Positions 44,953 through 54,812 of a stretch of DNA of 64,000 nucleotides are shown piece after piece. The stretch is taken from assembly GCA_000824845.1 (NCBI GenBank), contig CCNC01000045.1, positions 62,001 to 126,000 of the forward strand, written 5' to 3'. The position numbers and the translations under genes were made by a program. The notes beneath the pieces were generated by a model, which was given only the letters and a program-made list of their open reading frames with translations, was not told the DNA's origin and ran no database searches. How positions within the stretch are numbered: the first letter of the stretch is position 1; every line of letters begins with the position of its first letter. The stretch comes from Mesorhizobium sp. ORS 3359. Its GTDB lineage: Bacteria > Pseudomonadota > Alphaproteobacteria > Rhizobiales > Rhizobiaceae.

Positions 44953-45594
44953 ATGTCGGTGGATGTCTTTTCCGCGCATTTCCAGGATCGCCAGCTCAGG
45001 CTCGATCCCGCGCGCACCGCGCTCGTGGTCGTCGACATGATCAACGAGTTCTGCAAGCCCGGCGGCAAGATGGTGCTTCCCGGTTATGAACGGCTCGTCG
45101 CGCCACAACTGGCCTTGATCGAGGCCGCGCGGGCGGTCGGCGCGCCGGTCATCTGGGTGCACGATGCGCACCGCCCCGGCATGCGCCGCGAGCGCGAATG
45201 GGAAAAACGCACGCCGCACGGACTGGAGAAGACGTGGGCGGTCGAGATCATAGAAGACCTTGGCGCGCGAGCCGATGAGATCCACGTCGTCAAGCGGCGC
45301 TATTCGGCCTTTTTCCAGACGGATCTGGACCTCACCCTGAAGGACATGCAGGTGGACCAGCTGGTGATATGCGGGGTGGTGACCAACATCTGCGTGCGCT
45401 CCACGGTGCATGACGCGTTCTTCATCGGCTACGATGTGGTCGTTCCGGCTGACGCCTGCGCGGCGACGGGGCCGCGCGAACACGACAGCTCGCTGTATGA
45501 CATCGCGACGCATTTCGGCGTGGTGTCGGATTCGGCCACCGTCGTCGCGGCGCTGCGCCAGGGCGCGCCGATCGCCAACATGATTGCCGCCTGA
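44953..45594 (+). CDS. isochorismatase-family cysteine hydrolase
   Basis: A 213-residue member of the cysteine hydrolase (isochorismatase-like) superfamily. The catalytic triad is Asp28 (VVVDMINEF), Lys114 (VVKRRYSAF) and Cys147 (GVVTNICVRS, with the cis-peptide VVT before it). Such enzymes cleave C-N amide or ureido bonds in N-carbamoylsarcosine, ureidoacrylate, biuret, nicotinamide or maleamate breakdown. ATG 44953 follows AAAGGGGAAG. It heads a rightward group with a MarR regulator and an enamidase-like hydrolase. The substrate is probably an amide released from an N-heterocycle (inferred). Confidence 0.87.
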   Translation: MSVDVFSAHFQDRQLRLDPARTALVVVDMINEFCKPGGKMVLPGYERLVAPQLALIEAARAVGAPVIWVHDAHRPGMRREREWEKRTPHGLEKTWAVEIIEDLGARADEIHVVKRRYSAFFQTDLDLTLKDMQVDQLVICGVVTNICVRSTVHDAFFIGYDVVVPADACAATGPREHDSSLYDIATHFGVVSDSATVVAALRQGAPIANMIAA

Positions 45595-45653
45595 CACAAC
45601 GACGTTTAGCTTCTGCAGTGGAGGGCTCGCGGCCTTTGAACGAACAGAAAAAC

Positions 45654-46205
45654 ATGGAAACCTCATTGAGTGGCGAAGAGGAGATAATCGAAGAGACCCT
45701 GCCCGCCGGTTCGGGCTCAGCGTTGGATTTGCCGGAATTGGGCCGCGAGGAAATTCTCGCCTTCTATGCGCGCACCGGATATTCGCTGGAGCACCATGCC
45801 GCCCATATCTTGCGCAGAGCGCATCAGCGGGCGACGGCCTGTTTCCAGGAAGTGATGCCGCATGCCGACCTGACCCCGACGCAGCATGCGGCGTTGGCGA
45901 CCTTGCTGCGCTACGGAGAGGTCTCGCAGAACCATCTCGGACGGCTGACGCAGATGGACCCCTCGACCATCAGCCTGGTGGTGAAGGCGCTGATGAGGCG
46001 GGGGCTGATCGAACGCAAGCGCTCGGAGACCGACCAGCGCATGACGATGATCACGCTGACCAATGCCGGTGTCCATTACACGTTGCCCTTGCTCGACCGC
46101 AGCATGGAGGTGGTGCGCCGGCTGCTTGCGCCGCTGACCCCGGGAGAGCAGGCGACGCTGCTTGAACTCCTCAACCGCATCAGCGGGTCTGACGAAACGG
46201 CATAA
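45654..46205 (+). CDS. MarR-family transcriptional regulator
   Basis: A 183-residue winged-helix regulator (GTG 45618 would give 195). Recognition helix text is VSQNHLGRLTQMDPSTISLVVKALMRRGLIER, near residues 90-120, followed by the wing KRSETDQRMTMITLT. An acidic N-terminal tail of about 30 residues precedes the core. It is 59 bp downstream of the cysteine hydrolase in the same direction. A palindrome of MarR type lies upstream of the pair and another upstream of the importer at 49099. Its ligand is likely a pathway intermediate. Confidence 0.87.
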   Translation: METSLSGEEEIIEETLPAGSGSALDLPELGREEILAFYARTGYSLEHHAAHILRRAHQRATACFQEVMPHADLTPTQHAALATLLRYGEVSQNHLGRLTQMDPSTISLVVKALMRRGLIERKRSETDQRMTMITLTNAGVHYTLPLLDRSMEVVRRLLAPLTPGEQATLLELLNRISGSDETA

Positions 46206-46331
46206 CACCCCAGGCGAGGGGCCGGTCCGGCTCTCGCTCCAATCGACACCCCGGCAGAGGTCAGAGTCCGCATGCCTGCATGCCGGACGATCCGTCTGCC
46301 TTTGCAAGTCAGGAACGAGGACTTCGGCAGC

Positions 46332-47531
46332 ATGCAGCATTCATCCAATCCCGGCGGCGCCGCGAGACGCCTCGTCATCCGCAACCTCGGTCTGGTCCTG
46401 ACCGGCGACATCGCCCGGCCGGTGGCGGACGCGGATACGATCGTCATCGAAAACGGCCTGATCGCGGCGGTCGGCCGCGAAAGCGCGATCGGGATCGGCT
46501 CCGCTGGCGCAGTCATCGACGCCAAGGGCTCGGCCATCATGCCCGGCATGATCGACAACCATTCGCATCCGGTGATGGGCGACTGGACGCCGCGGCAGAA
46601 CCAGCTTGGCTGGATCGAATCCACGCTCCATGGCGGCGTCACCACACTGGTCTCGGCAGGCGAGGTGCATGTGCCCGGACGTCCAGGCGACGTCGTCGGC
46701 GTCAAGGCGCTGGCGATCACGGCGCAGCGCGCCTTTTCGCGTTTTTCGCCGCTCGGCATGAAGGTGCTTGCCGGCGCGCTGATTCTGGAGAAGGGACTGG
46801 AGGAAGGTGATTTCGAGGAGCTTGCCGCTGGCGGCGTCACGCTGGTCGGCGAGTTCGGGCTCGGTGCCGTCAAGGACGGTCCCACCGGCCGCAAGATGAT
46901 CGAGTGGGCGCGCCGCAACGGCATGACCTCGATGACGCATACCGGCGGCCATTCCATTCCGGGCTCCGCGCGCATCGGGTCGGAGACCGTCCTCGAAGTC
47001 GATGCGGATGTCGCCGCGCATCTCAATGGCGGCCCCACCTCGCTGCCCGAGGCCGAATTGCGGCTGATCTGCGAGAAGAGCCCGCGCTACCTCGAGATCG
47101 TCCACAACGGCAACATGCGCGCCGCCCTTTTCGTGCTGAACGTGATCCGCGAGATCGGCGCGCTCGACCGGCTGGTGCTCGGCACCGACGGGCCGGCCGG
47201 GTCCGGCGTGCAGCCGCTCGGCATGCTGCGGCTGGTCACCATGCTTGCCTCGCTGGGTGACGTCGCGCCGGAAGTGGCGATCTGTTTCGCCACCGGAAAT
47301 GTTGCGAGCATGCGCGGGCTGAGGGATCGCGGCCGCATAGCCGAAGGCCTTGCCGCTGATCTCGTCTTCATTGACCAGGCCATGGGCGGCGCTGGCGAAG
47401 GCGTGCTCGACGCCATGACGCTCGGCAACATGCCCGGCATCGGCATGATCCTGGTCGATGGCGTCCAGCGGATCGGGCGCAGCCGCAACACGCCGCCTTC
47501 GATCATCGTGCCTGAATTCCAGGCTGCCTGA
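46332..47531 (+). CDS. enamidase-like amidohydrolase
   Basis: A 399-residue metal-dependent amidohydrolase resembling enamidase (Ena) of clostridial nicotinate fermentation, which opens the ring of 6-oxo-tetrahydronicotinate. Metal-site text: DNHSHP (H-x-H near residue 77), GEFGLGAVKDGPTG, MTHTGGHS and GTDGPAGSGVQP with the metal Asp. A two-strand composite domain is formed by the N-terminal IRNLGLVLTG and C-terminal DLVFIDQ segments. ATG 46332 follows GAGGA. It ends the rightward group before a terminator. The preferred substrate may be another cyclic enamide or lactam. Confidence 0.8.
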   Translation: MQHSSNPGGAARRLVIRNLGLVLTGDIARPVADADTIVIENGLIAAVGRESAIGIGSAGAVIDAKGSAIMPGMIDNHSHPVMGDWTPRQNQLGWIESTLHGGVTTLVSAGEVHVPGRPGDVVGVKALAITAQRAFSRFSPLGMKVLAGALILEKGLEEGDFEELAAGGVTLVGEFGLGAVKDGPTGRKMIEWARRNGMTSMTHTGGHSIPGSARIGSETVLEVDADVAAHLNGGPTSLPEAELRLICEKSPRYLEIVHNGNMRAALFVLNVIREIGALDRLVLGTDGPAGSGVQPLGMLRLVTMLASLGDVAPEVAICFATGNVASMRGLRDRGRIAEGLAADLVFIDQAMGGAGEGVLDAMTLGNMPGIGMILVDGVQRIGRSRNTPPSIIVPEFQAA

Positions 47532-47562
47532 CCGGCCTCGACGCCGGCACGTCGGAAATGAA

Positions 47563-47592
47563 AAAGCCGCTCTCATTCCGAGCGGCTTTCTG
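47563..47592. terminator. rho-independent terminator between convergent genes
   Basis: Arms AAAGCCGCTC (47563-47572) and GAGCGGCTTT (47580-47589) form a perfect 10-bp stem with a 7-nt loop. It is flanked by an A-run on the left and TTTC on the right, so it can work in both directions between the enamidase-like gene and the leftward AA_synth gene. Confidence 0.82.
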
Positions 47593-47624
47593 AACCCTTC
47601 ATCAGGCCTTCGGCCAGCCGGTCG

Positions 47625-48215
47625 TCAGACCATGCCGTCGACCCCGACCACCCGCTCCTTGGTCAGTCCGCCGACGCGCGGCAGCGGCCGGCCGGAATCG
47701 GTGACAGCAACGGCAACCGCGATCTCGCCAGCCCGGGGCGCGTCGGCGACGCGAACTTCCATGCCGTCGAAATGGCTGCGCACGCGGGCCGCGTCCTTAT
47801 GGCCGAGCGGAATGTCGAAGGCCGCGCCCGGCGCGCCGCGTTTCTTGGAAGATGGAATGAGCGCGGCGCCGCCGCCCAGCACATCGCGGAACGGGGCGCC
47901 GAGCTCGGGATGCAGCAGGGCGGCCGCGTGCTCCAGTTCGCCGTCCTCGCCGACCAAGGCGGCCTTGCCGAAGCTCTCGACCTTGTCGCCCGGAATGCCG
48001 AGGGCCGCCACCGCGCGCTCCGGCAGGATGCGGCCGAGCGCCTTGCCGGTTGCCATCAGCGGCGACAGGTCCTCCTGATAGGCGCCGGCGAAAGGATTGG
48101 CGATGATCGCCACCGCGGCGGCGCGGCGGGTCGGGGTTTCCAGAACACGGCCGCCTTCGATCAGTGTTTCCTCGACGATGGTGACGATGCGGCGCACGCT
48201 GATATTCTCGCTCAT
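47625..48215 (-). CDS. AA_synth (DUF1185) family protein, copy 2
   Basis: A 196-residue member of the family called amino acid synthesis protein (PF06684/DUF1185), whose reaction is not established. It shares with the upstream copy the conserved text ETPTRRAA, NPFAGAYQEDL, GEDGELEHAAALLHP, PSSKK and RSHFDGMEV. ATG 48215 overlaps the stop of the first copy as ATGA. The conserved Glu-His-Ala and Pro-Ser-x-Lys-Lys motifs look like active-site candidates. Context with amidohydrolases suggests chemistry on a ring or amide. Confidence 0.82.
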   Translation of the reverse strand: MSENISVRRIVTIVEETLIEGGRVLETPTRRAAAVAIIANPFAGAYQEDLSPLMATGKALGRILPERAVAALGIPGDKVESFGKAALVGEDGELEHAAALLHPELGAPFRDVLGGGAALIPSSKKRGAPGAAFDIPLGHKDAARVRSHFDGMEVRVADAPRAGEIAVAVAVTDSGRPLPRVGGLTKERVVGVDGMV

Positions 48216-48796
48216 CGCAAGCCGTCCTCGCCCTTGATCTCGCTGGCCTTGAGGCCGCCGACGCGGGCGTGCACGCGTGGGCCCGTCGTCATGGCGAGCG
48301 CGACGACCATCTCGTTTGCCCGAGGGGCATCGTTGATGCCCACCTCGATGGCATCGAAATGGCTGCGCACATAGGATGCGTTGATATGGGTGATCGGCAC
48401 GTCCAGCCGGGTCCCCGGTCCGCCCACCTTCTTGGTGGACGGAACGATTGCCTTGGCGCCGCCGAGTATCTCGCGCATCGAATAGCCGCCGGGATTGTGC
48501 CAAAGCGCGGCGTGCTCGAGCTCGCCGGCAGCGCCGACGATCGCGCCCTTGCCGTAGCCTTCGATCGCCGCCGGGTCGCCGCCGAGCGCGTCGAGCAGGC
48601 GCTGGGCCATCTCCAGGCCGAGCGGCTTGAGCCTGTCCATGAACGGCATCAGGTCCTCGACATATCCGCCGGCGAACGGATTTTCGATGACGGCGAGGAT
48701 GGCTCCGCGCCTTGCCGGGGTCTCGGCCACCGGGCCGCCTTCATGAAAAATCTCATCGACGGAAACGACGAATTTCCGCACCGCGACCTCTGCCAT
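48212..48796 (-). CDS. AA_synth (DUF1185) family protein, copy 1
   Basis: A 194-residue paralogue of the 47625 product. Shared text is ETPARRGA, NPFAGGYVEDL, GAAGELEHAALWHNPGG, PSTKKVGGPG and RSHFDAIEV. The pair is translationally coupled, so a hetero-oligomer is plausible. GGAG lies upstream of ATG 48796. A candidate -35 TTGACT on the minus strand lies at 48849-48854. No function is known for the family beyond its name. Confidence 0.82.
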   Translation of the reverse strand: MAEVAVRKFVVSVDEIFHEGGPVAETPARRGAILAVIENPFAGGYVEDLMPFMDRLKPLGLEMAQRLLDALGGDPAAIEGYGKGAIVGAAGELEHAALWHNPGGYSMREILGGAKAIVPSTKKVGGPGTRLDVPITHINASYVRSHFDAIEVGINDAPRANEMVVALAMTTGPRVHARVGGLKASEIKGEDGLR

Positions 48797-48990
48797 GTTA
48801 TGCTCCAGAATTCATTTGAGTAGCAACAGTCTTTCGACACGGTGCCAAAGTCAACCCTGGTCTCGTTCCGGCGCGGAGCCGGTGCAGAAATCCCTGCCAT
48901 CGCGTCAGGACCTCAGCGAGAACCAAGGTTTTTGCCGAGTTTCAGCGGTTTCATGACTTGCAGGGTCAATTCGAAGATTGCGGTGGGGGA

Positions 48991-49034
48991 TTGACAACGC
49001 TTCCGCATTTTTCGATGGTCGTTTGACCATCAAC
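48991..49034 (+). promoter_or_regulatory. promoter and operator for second nucleoside importer
   Basis: A consensus -35 TTGACA (48991-48996) is followed by a 17-bp spacer and a weak -10 GATGGT (49014-49019). The -10 lies in the inverted repeat GATGGTC-GTTT-GACCATC (49014-49031). The right part GTTTGACCATCAAC (49021-49034) matches the motif at 44905-44918 in 12 of 14 bases. Binding there would block the promoter. The remainder of the 302-bp divergent gap shows no gene. Confidence 0.6.
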
Positions 49035-49098
49035 AAGATCGGCGGTGAGAAGACCGAGTTGATGACACTGCCGACAGGCTACCAGAGGGTTGAACCAA

Positions 49099-50100
49099 AT
49101 GAAGACATTCGCTCGCCTTTTGGCGGCCGGTATCGTGCTGGCCGCTTCCTCGCTCCCGTCGCTCGCGGCCGACAAGGTCCATGTCGCCGCGATCTCGGGT
49201 TATTTCGCGCAAGGGTTCGGCGTCTCGATCGTCAACGGCCTCAACAAGGCCAAGGACGATTTCGGCATCGATCTCAAGCTGGTCGATACCGGCAACCGCT
49301 CGCTCGACTACGAGGAGCAGTTCGCCAACCTCGCCAAGAGCGGGGAATACGACCTGATCTTCGTGATGGGCTGGGAGCTGGTCGACGCGCTGCAGAAGGT
49401 CAGCGCGCAATACCCGAACCAGCGCTTCATCTTCATCGACGGCGTGCTCGACAGCAAGTCGATGATCTATGCGAACTTCGCCGAGGAGCAGGGCTCCTTC
49501 ATCGCCGGCGCGCTAGCCGGCATGGTCGAGGATCTGGGACCCTCCTTCGACAAGATCGGCTCCGGCAAAGCCATCGGTTTCGTCGGCGGCCGCGACATCC
49601 CGGTCATCCGCAACTTCCTCGGCGGCTATGAGCAGGGCGTGAAATACGCCGCTCCCGACGTCAAGGTGAATGCGGTCTTCGCCGGCACCTTCGACGATCC
49701 GGCCAAGGGCAGCGAGCTGGCCCAGACGCTTTACGGCCAGGGCGCCGACATCGTCTACAATGTCGCCGGTCCGACCGGCGAGGGCGTCATGCAGGCCAGC
49801 GCCGCTGCCGACAAATACTCGCTTGGCGTCGACATCGACATGTGCTCCTCGGCGCCGGGCAACGTGCTTGCCAGCATGCTCAAGCGCGGCGACGTGGCCG
49901 TCTATTCGATCATCAAGGACGAGGTCCAGGGCAAGAAGGTGCAGCCCGGCACCCGCACCTTCGATCTTGCCTCGGGCGGTGTCGAGGTTAAGCTTTGCGA
50001 CGACGTCGCGGCGAAACTGCCGCAGGCGATCAAGGACAAGCTCGAAACCTTGCGCCAGGACGTGATCGCCGGCAAGATCACGATCGCCAAGGCGAAATAG
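49099..50100 (+). CDS. BMP-family binding protein of second nucleoside-type ABC importer
   Basis: A 333-residue BMP/PnrA-family protein with a Sec signal (LLAAGIVLAASSLPSLAAD, cleavage near residue 26). The family opening is changed: KVHVAAISGYFAQGFGVSIVNGL lacks the usual D-x-G-F/W-N-x-x-x segment. Later text is standard: YDLIFVMGWELVDALQ, FIDGVLDSKSM, EEQGSFIAGALAG and GFVGGRDIPVI. AGAGGG lies upstream of ATG 49099; a TTG at 49090 is an alternative. It precedes an ATPase, two permeases and two nucleoside hydrolases, so the ligand is likely a nucleoside or related base glycoside. Confidence 0.88.
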   Translation: MKTFARLLAAGIVLAASSLPSLAADKVHVAAISGYFAQGFGVSIVNGLNKAKDDFGIDLKLVDTGNRSLDYEEQFANLAKSGEYDLIFVMGWELVDALQKVSAQYPNQRFIFIDGVLDSKSMIYANFAEEQGSFIAGALAGMVEDLGPSFDKIGSGKAIGFVGGRDIPVIRNFLGGYEQGVKYAAPDVKVNAVFAGTFDDPAKGSELAQTLYGQGADIVYNVAGPTGEGVMQASAAADKYSLGVDIDMCSSAPGNVLASMLKRGDVAVYSIIKDEVQGKKVQPGTRTFDLASGGVEVKLCDDVAAKLPQAIKDKLETLRQDVIAGKITIAKAK

Positions 50101-50116
50101 GCCTGCCGAAACCGGC

Positions 50117-50146
50117 GGCCGGCGCCCCAGTGCGGCGCCGGCCTTT
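50117..50146 (+). terminator. hairpin after binding-protein gene
   Basis: Perfect 10-bp arms GGCCGGCGCC (50117-50126) and GGCGCCGGCC (50134-50143) with a 7-nt loop, then TTTC. It lies in the 82-bp gap between the binding-protein and ATPase genes. It resembles a weak terminator that would lower downstream expression. Confidence 0.65.
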
Positions 50147-50182
50147 CATCTGCCAGCTTCTTGTTTCGGCTCGTCTTCATTC

Positions 50183-51708
<1,526 letters not shown>

Positions 51709-51709
<1 letters not shown>

Positions 51710-52764
51710 TGATCGCCTCGCTCCTGCCGAGAAACCTCAGGCGCACGCTTGCCGGTCAATTGCTGGCGCTGGCGATCGCGCTTGCGCTGGGCGCCGTCGT
51801 CATCCTGATGATCGACGAGAATCCGCTGCGTGTGTTCGCCACGCTGATGCGCGGCGCCTTCGGCGATTCAGAGAAGATCGCCGGCACGCTCTTGCAGACC
51901 ACCCCGATCCTGATCTGCGGCGTCGCCGCCTGCATCGGCCTGCGCGGCGGCATGTTCAATGTCGGTATCGAGGGCCAGCTCTTTCTCGGCGGCTTCGCCG
52001 CGGCATGGGTGGGCTTTTCCTTTGCGCTGCCGCCGGTCCTGCATGTGCTTGTTGCGGTGGCGGCGGCGGTCGCGGCGGGTGCTGCCTGGGTCTCGGTGCC
52101 GGCCTATTTCCGCGTCCGGTTCGGCGCCAACGAAGTGGTGTCGACCATCCTGGCCAATTATGTCGCGGTGCTGCTGACGTCCTATTTCACCATCTTCCTG
52201 TTCAAGCGGCCGGGCGGCTGGTCGGAAACGCCGCCGATCCTGCCCAGCGCCTATCTGCCGGAGCTGTTTTCATTTTCCCGGCTCAACATCGGCCTGTTGA
52301 TTGGACTTGCGCTGGCCGTGGCGACCGCGCTGTTCTTCCGCTTCACCACAACCGGCTACGCCGTCACCATGGTGGGGTCGGCGCCCAAATTCGCCGAGTA
52401 TGGCGGCATCAATGTGCGCCGCGCCGGCTTCGGCGTCCTGCTTGCCTCCGGCGCCGTCGGTGGGCTGGCGGGCGGCGTCGAGACGCTGGGCGTGCATCAC
52501 CGTTTCATGGAAGGGTTCGCGCCTGGCTTCGGCTTCGACGGGCTGATCGCGGCTCTCCTCGCCAACGGTTCGCCGATCGGCACGATCTTCACGGCGCTGT
52601 TCTTCGGAGCCCTGCGGGCAGGTTCGCTGCTGCTCGAGGTCGATACCACGGCGTCGCGCGAGATCATCACCGTCATCCAGGCCCTGATCATCCTGGCGGT
52701 CTCGGCCGATCTCCTGCTGCGCCGCAAGGGTGACCGCACCGGGGGGCGCCGATGGAAATTCTAG
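51709..52764 (+). CDS. nucleoside-type ABC importer permease 1, second system
   Basis: A 351-residue polytopic permease of the BMP importer type. The hallmark text is RGGMFNVGIEGQLFLGGFAAAWVG near residue 80 and FGANEVVSTILANYVAVLL. It overlaps the ATPase by 1 bp and the next permease by 13 bp, so the set is tightly coupled. Confidence 0.92.
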
Positions 52765-53750
52765 CCACGTTCTTCAATGTCGGGCTCGTCGTCGCCACGA
52801 TCCGAACCACCACGCCCATCCTCCTGGTGGCGCTCGGCGGCTCCTTCACCACCAAGGCCGGCATCTTCAACATCGGCCTGGAAGGGCAGATGCTGATCGC
52901 CGCCTTCTTCGCCGTCATCGGCTCGATCTGGACCGGCTCCTCTTTCGGCGGAATGCTGATCGGCGTGGCTGCGGCGCTCGCCTTCGCGCTGGTCTACGCC
53001 GTTCTGGTCGTCAGCTTCCGCGCCAATGAGGTGGTCGTCGGCCTGGCGCTCAACATCCTTGCCGGCGGTATGACGATCTCGCTGATGAAGGCGATCTTCG
53101 GCACGCGCGGATCGGTCGTGGGACGCGGCATTGTCGGGCTGCCGAAGGTGCAGCTTCCGGGCGCGCGCGACATCCTCGGGCCGTCCTACGCGCAGCTCAT
53201 TTCCGGCTACACGCCGCTGGTCTATGTCGCCTTCCTCTCGGTTCCGCTACTGGTTCTGTTCTACGCCCGCACGCGGCTCGGTCTTTATCTGCGCGTCGTC
53301 GGGGAGAAGCCGGAAGCCGCCGAGACGTTGGGCATCTCGATCGCCAGGGTCCGCTACATCGCCTCGCTGCTGTGCGGCCTGTTCGCGGGCCTCGCCGGCG
53401 CGCATATGTCGCTCGGCTACATCACCATGTTCACCGAGAACATGTCGTCGGGACGCGGCTTCATGGCGGTGGCGATCCTGATCTTTTCCGCCGGCGACCC
53501 GCTCAAGGTGCTGCTCGGCTGTCTGTTGTTCGGATTTGCCGACGCCTTTTCGCTGCGGCTGCAGATCCTCAATTTTCCCTCCTACCTTATCCTCGCCGTG
53601 CCCTATGCCGTGGCGCTGCTGGCGCTGTTCGCCCTATCCTGGCGCACGCGTCCCAAGCTGATCCGCGAGACGCTGGAGACGATGCGCAACGCTCTGGCGG
53701 GGAAGCCGCAAGACAGCGGCGGCAAGCTGCCCTCGGACAACCGTCCGTGA
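52752..53750 (+). CDS. nucleoside-type ABC importer permease 2, second system
   Basis: A 332-residue permease. Family text is TTKAGIFNIGLEGQMLIAAF near residues 35-55 and FRANEVVVGLALNILAGG. The C-terminal tail is short and polar. It completes the importer, and the first nucleoside hydrolase starts 26 bp downstream. Confidence 0.92.
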   Translation: MEILATFFNVGLVVATIRTTTPILLVALGGSFTTKAGIFNIGLEGQMLIAAFFAVIGSIWTGSSFGGMLIGVAAALAFALVYAVLVVSFRANEVVVGLALNILAGGMTISLMKAIFGTRGSVVGRGIVGLPKVQLPGARDILGPSYAQLISGYTPLVYVAFLSVPLLVLFYARTRLGLYLRVVGEKPEAAETLGISIARVRYIASLLCGLFAGLAGAHMSLGYITMFTENMSSGRGFMAVAILIFSAGDPLKVLLGCLLFGFADAFSLRLQILNFPSYLILAVPYAVALLALFALSWRTRPKLIRETLETMRNALAGKPQDSGGKLPSDNRP

Positions 53751-53776
53751 TTCCCTTCAACCTTCCGAGGCTCTTC

Positions 53777-54799
53777 ATGCAACGCATCATCCTGGACGTG
53801 GATTCGGCTGGCGACGACATTCTCGCCGTGCTGTTCGCCGCCGCTCATCCGGACCTCAGGCTGGAAGGGGTGACGACGACGACGGGCGCCGCCGGGCCGA
53901 TCAAGCAGGTCACCGATGTCGTGCTGAACACCTTGTCGCTGGCTGGCAAGGATGATGTGCCTGTGCATGCCGGCGCCTGGCGGCCGATCGTCGGCAATTC
54001 CAAGGAAGACATGCTGGCGCCGGTCCATTTCGAAAAAAGGCTGACAGCGCGCTTCGGCGAGCGGCTGAAGGCTTTCAACCCGCCGGCGCCGGAGCCGAAA
54101 CGCAAGGCGACGCCTGGCCATGCGGTGGATTTCATCATCGATACGGTGAAGTCCGCGCCCGGCGAGGTCACGCTGATCACGACCGGGCCGACCACGAACG
54201 CGGCGCTGGCATTCCTGCAGGAACCGAAACTGCCGTCGCTGCTGAAGAACATGCTGGTGCTGGGCGGCAATTTCTCGACGCCCGGCAACATGACGCCGCT
54301 GTCGGAATACAACATCTGGGCCGATCCCGAGGCCGCGCGCATCGTGCTCAATGCCGAGGTCGACAAGATCCTGGTGCCGCTCGACGTCTGCGAGGACAAC
54401 CGCGTCGCCGACTCGATGCTGACCCGCGACGACCTGGCCGACATGGAAGCCTCGGCCGCCGGCAGCGCCAATCCGGTGGTCGAGATGATCCGCGAGGTCT
54501 TCCCGATCTATATCGACATCTGGCGTGAGTTCTTCGGCTTGGTCGGCTTTCCGATGGACGACGTCATCACCGTGGCGCTCGCCGTCGATCCCGGCCTCGT
54601 CGAGGCGACCCCGCCGCTCTTTGCCGACATTGTGCTGGAGAAGGGCGTGGCGCGCGGTCAGGTCGTTGCCTATCGCGGCCACCAGATACTGCCCGGCGGC
54701 GGCCCCAAGACGACACGCATCGCCACGGGGCTCGACGGCCGCCGCTTCCTCGACATGTTCAAAACCACCATGGCCCGCTACAGCCAGCCCGCAGCTTGA
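53777..54799 (+). CDS. nucleoside hydrolase-family protein with altered catalytic His
   Basis: A 340-residue inosine-uridine nucleoside hydrolase-type protein. The Ca2+/ribose motif is DVDSAGDD (residues 7-14), a match to D-x-D-x-x-x-D-D, though the usual PG is replaced. GGNFSTPGNMTPLSEYNIW and DPEAARIVL are family text. The conserved M-H-D-P near the C-terminal third, whose His helps protonate the leaving base, reads PMDDVITVALAVDP here, so the His is replaced by Asp while the calcium Asp remains. The enzyme probably splits N-ribosides of an unusual base, or has a changed mechanism. ATG 53777 gives the normal family N-terminus. Confidence 0.85.
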   Translation: MQRIILDVDSAGDDILAVLFAAAHPDLRLEGVTTTTGAAGPIKQVTDVVLNTLSLAGKDDVPVHAGAWRPIVGNSKEDMLAPVHFEKRLTARFGERLKAFNPPAPEPKRKATPGHAVDFIIDTVKSAPGEVTLITTGPTTNAALAFLQEPKLPSLLKNMLVLGGNFSTPGNMTPLSEYNIWADPEAARIVLNAEVDKILVPLDVCEDNRVADSMLTRDDLADMEASAAGSANPVVEMIREVFPIYIDIWREFFGLVGFPMDDVITVALAVDPGLVEATPPLFADIVLEKGVARGQVVAYRGHQILPGGGPKTTRIATGLDGRRFLDMFKTTMARYSQPAA

Positions 54800-54812
54800 A
54801 GGATCCCAGACC

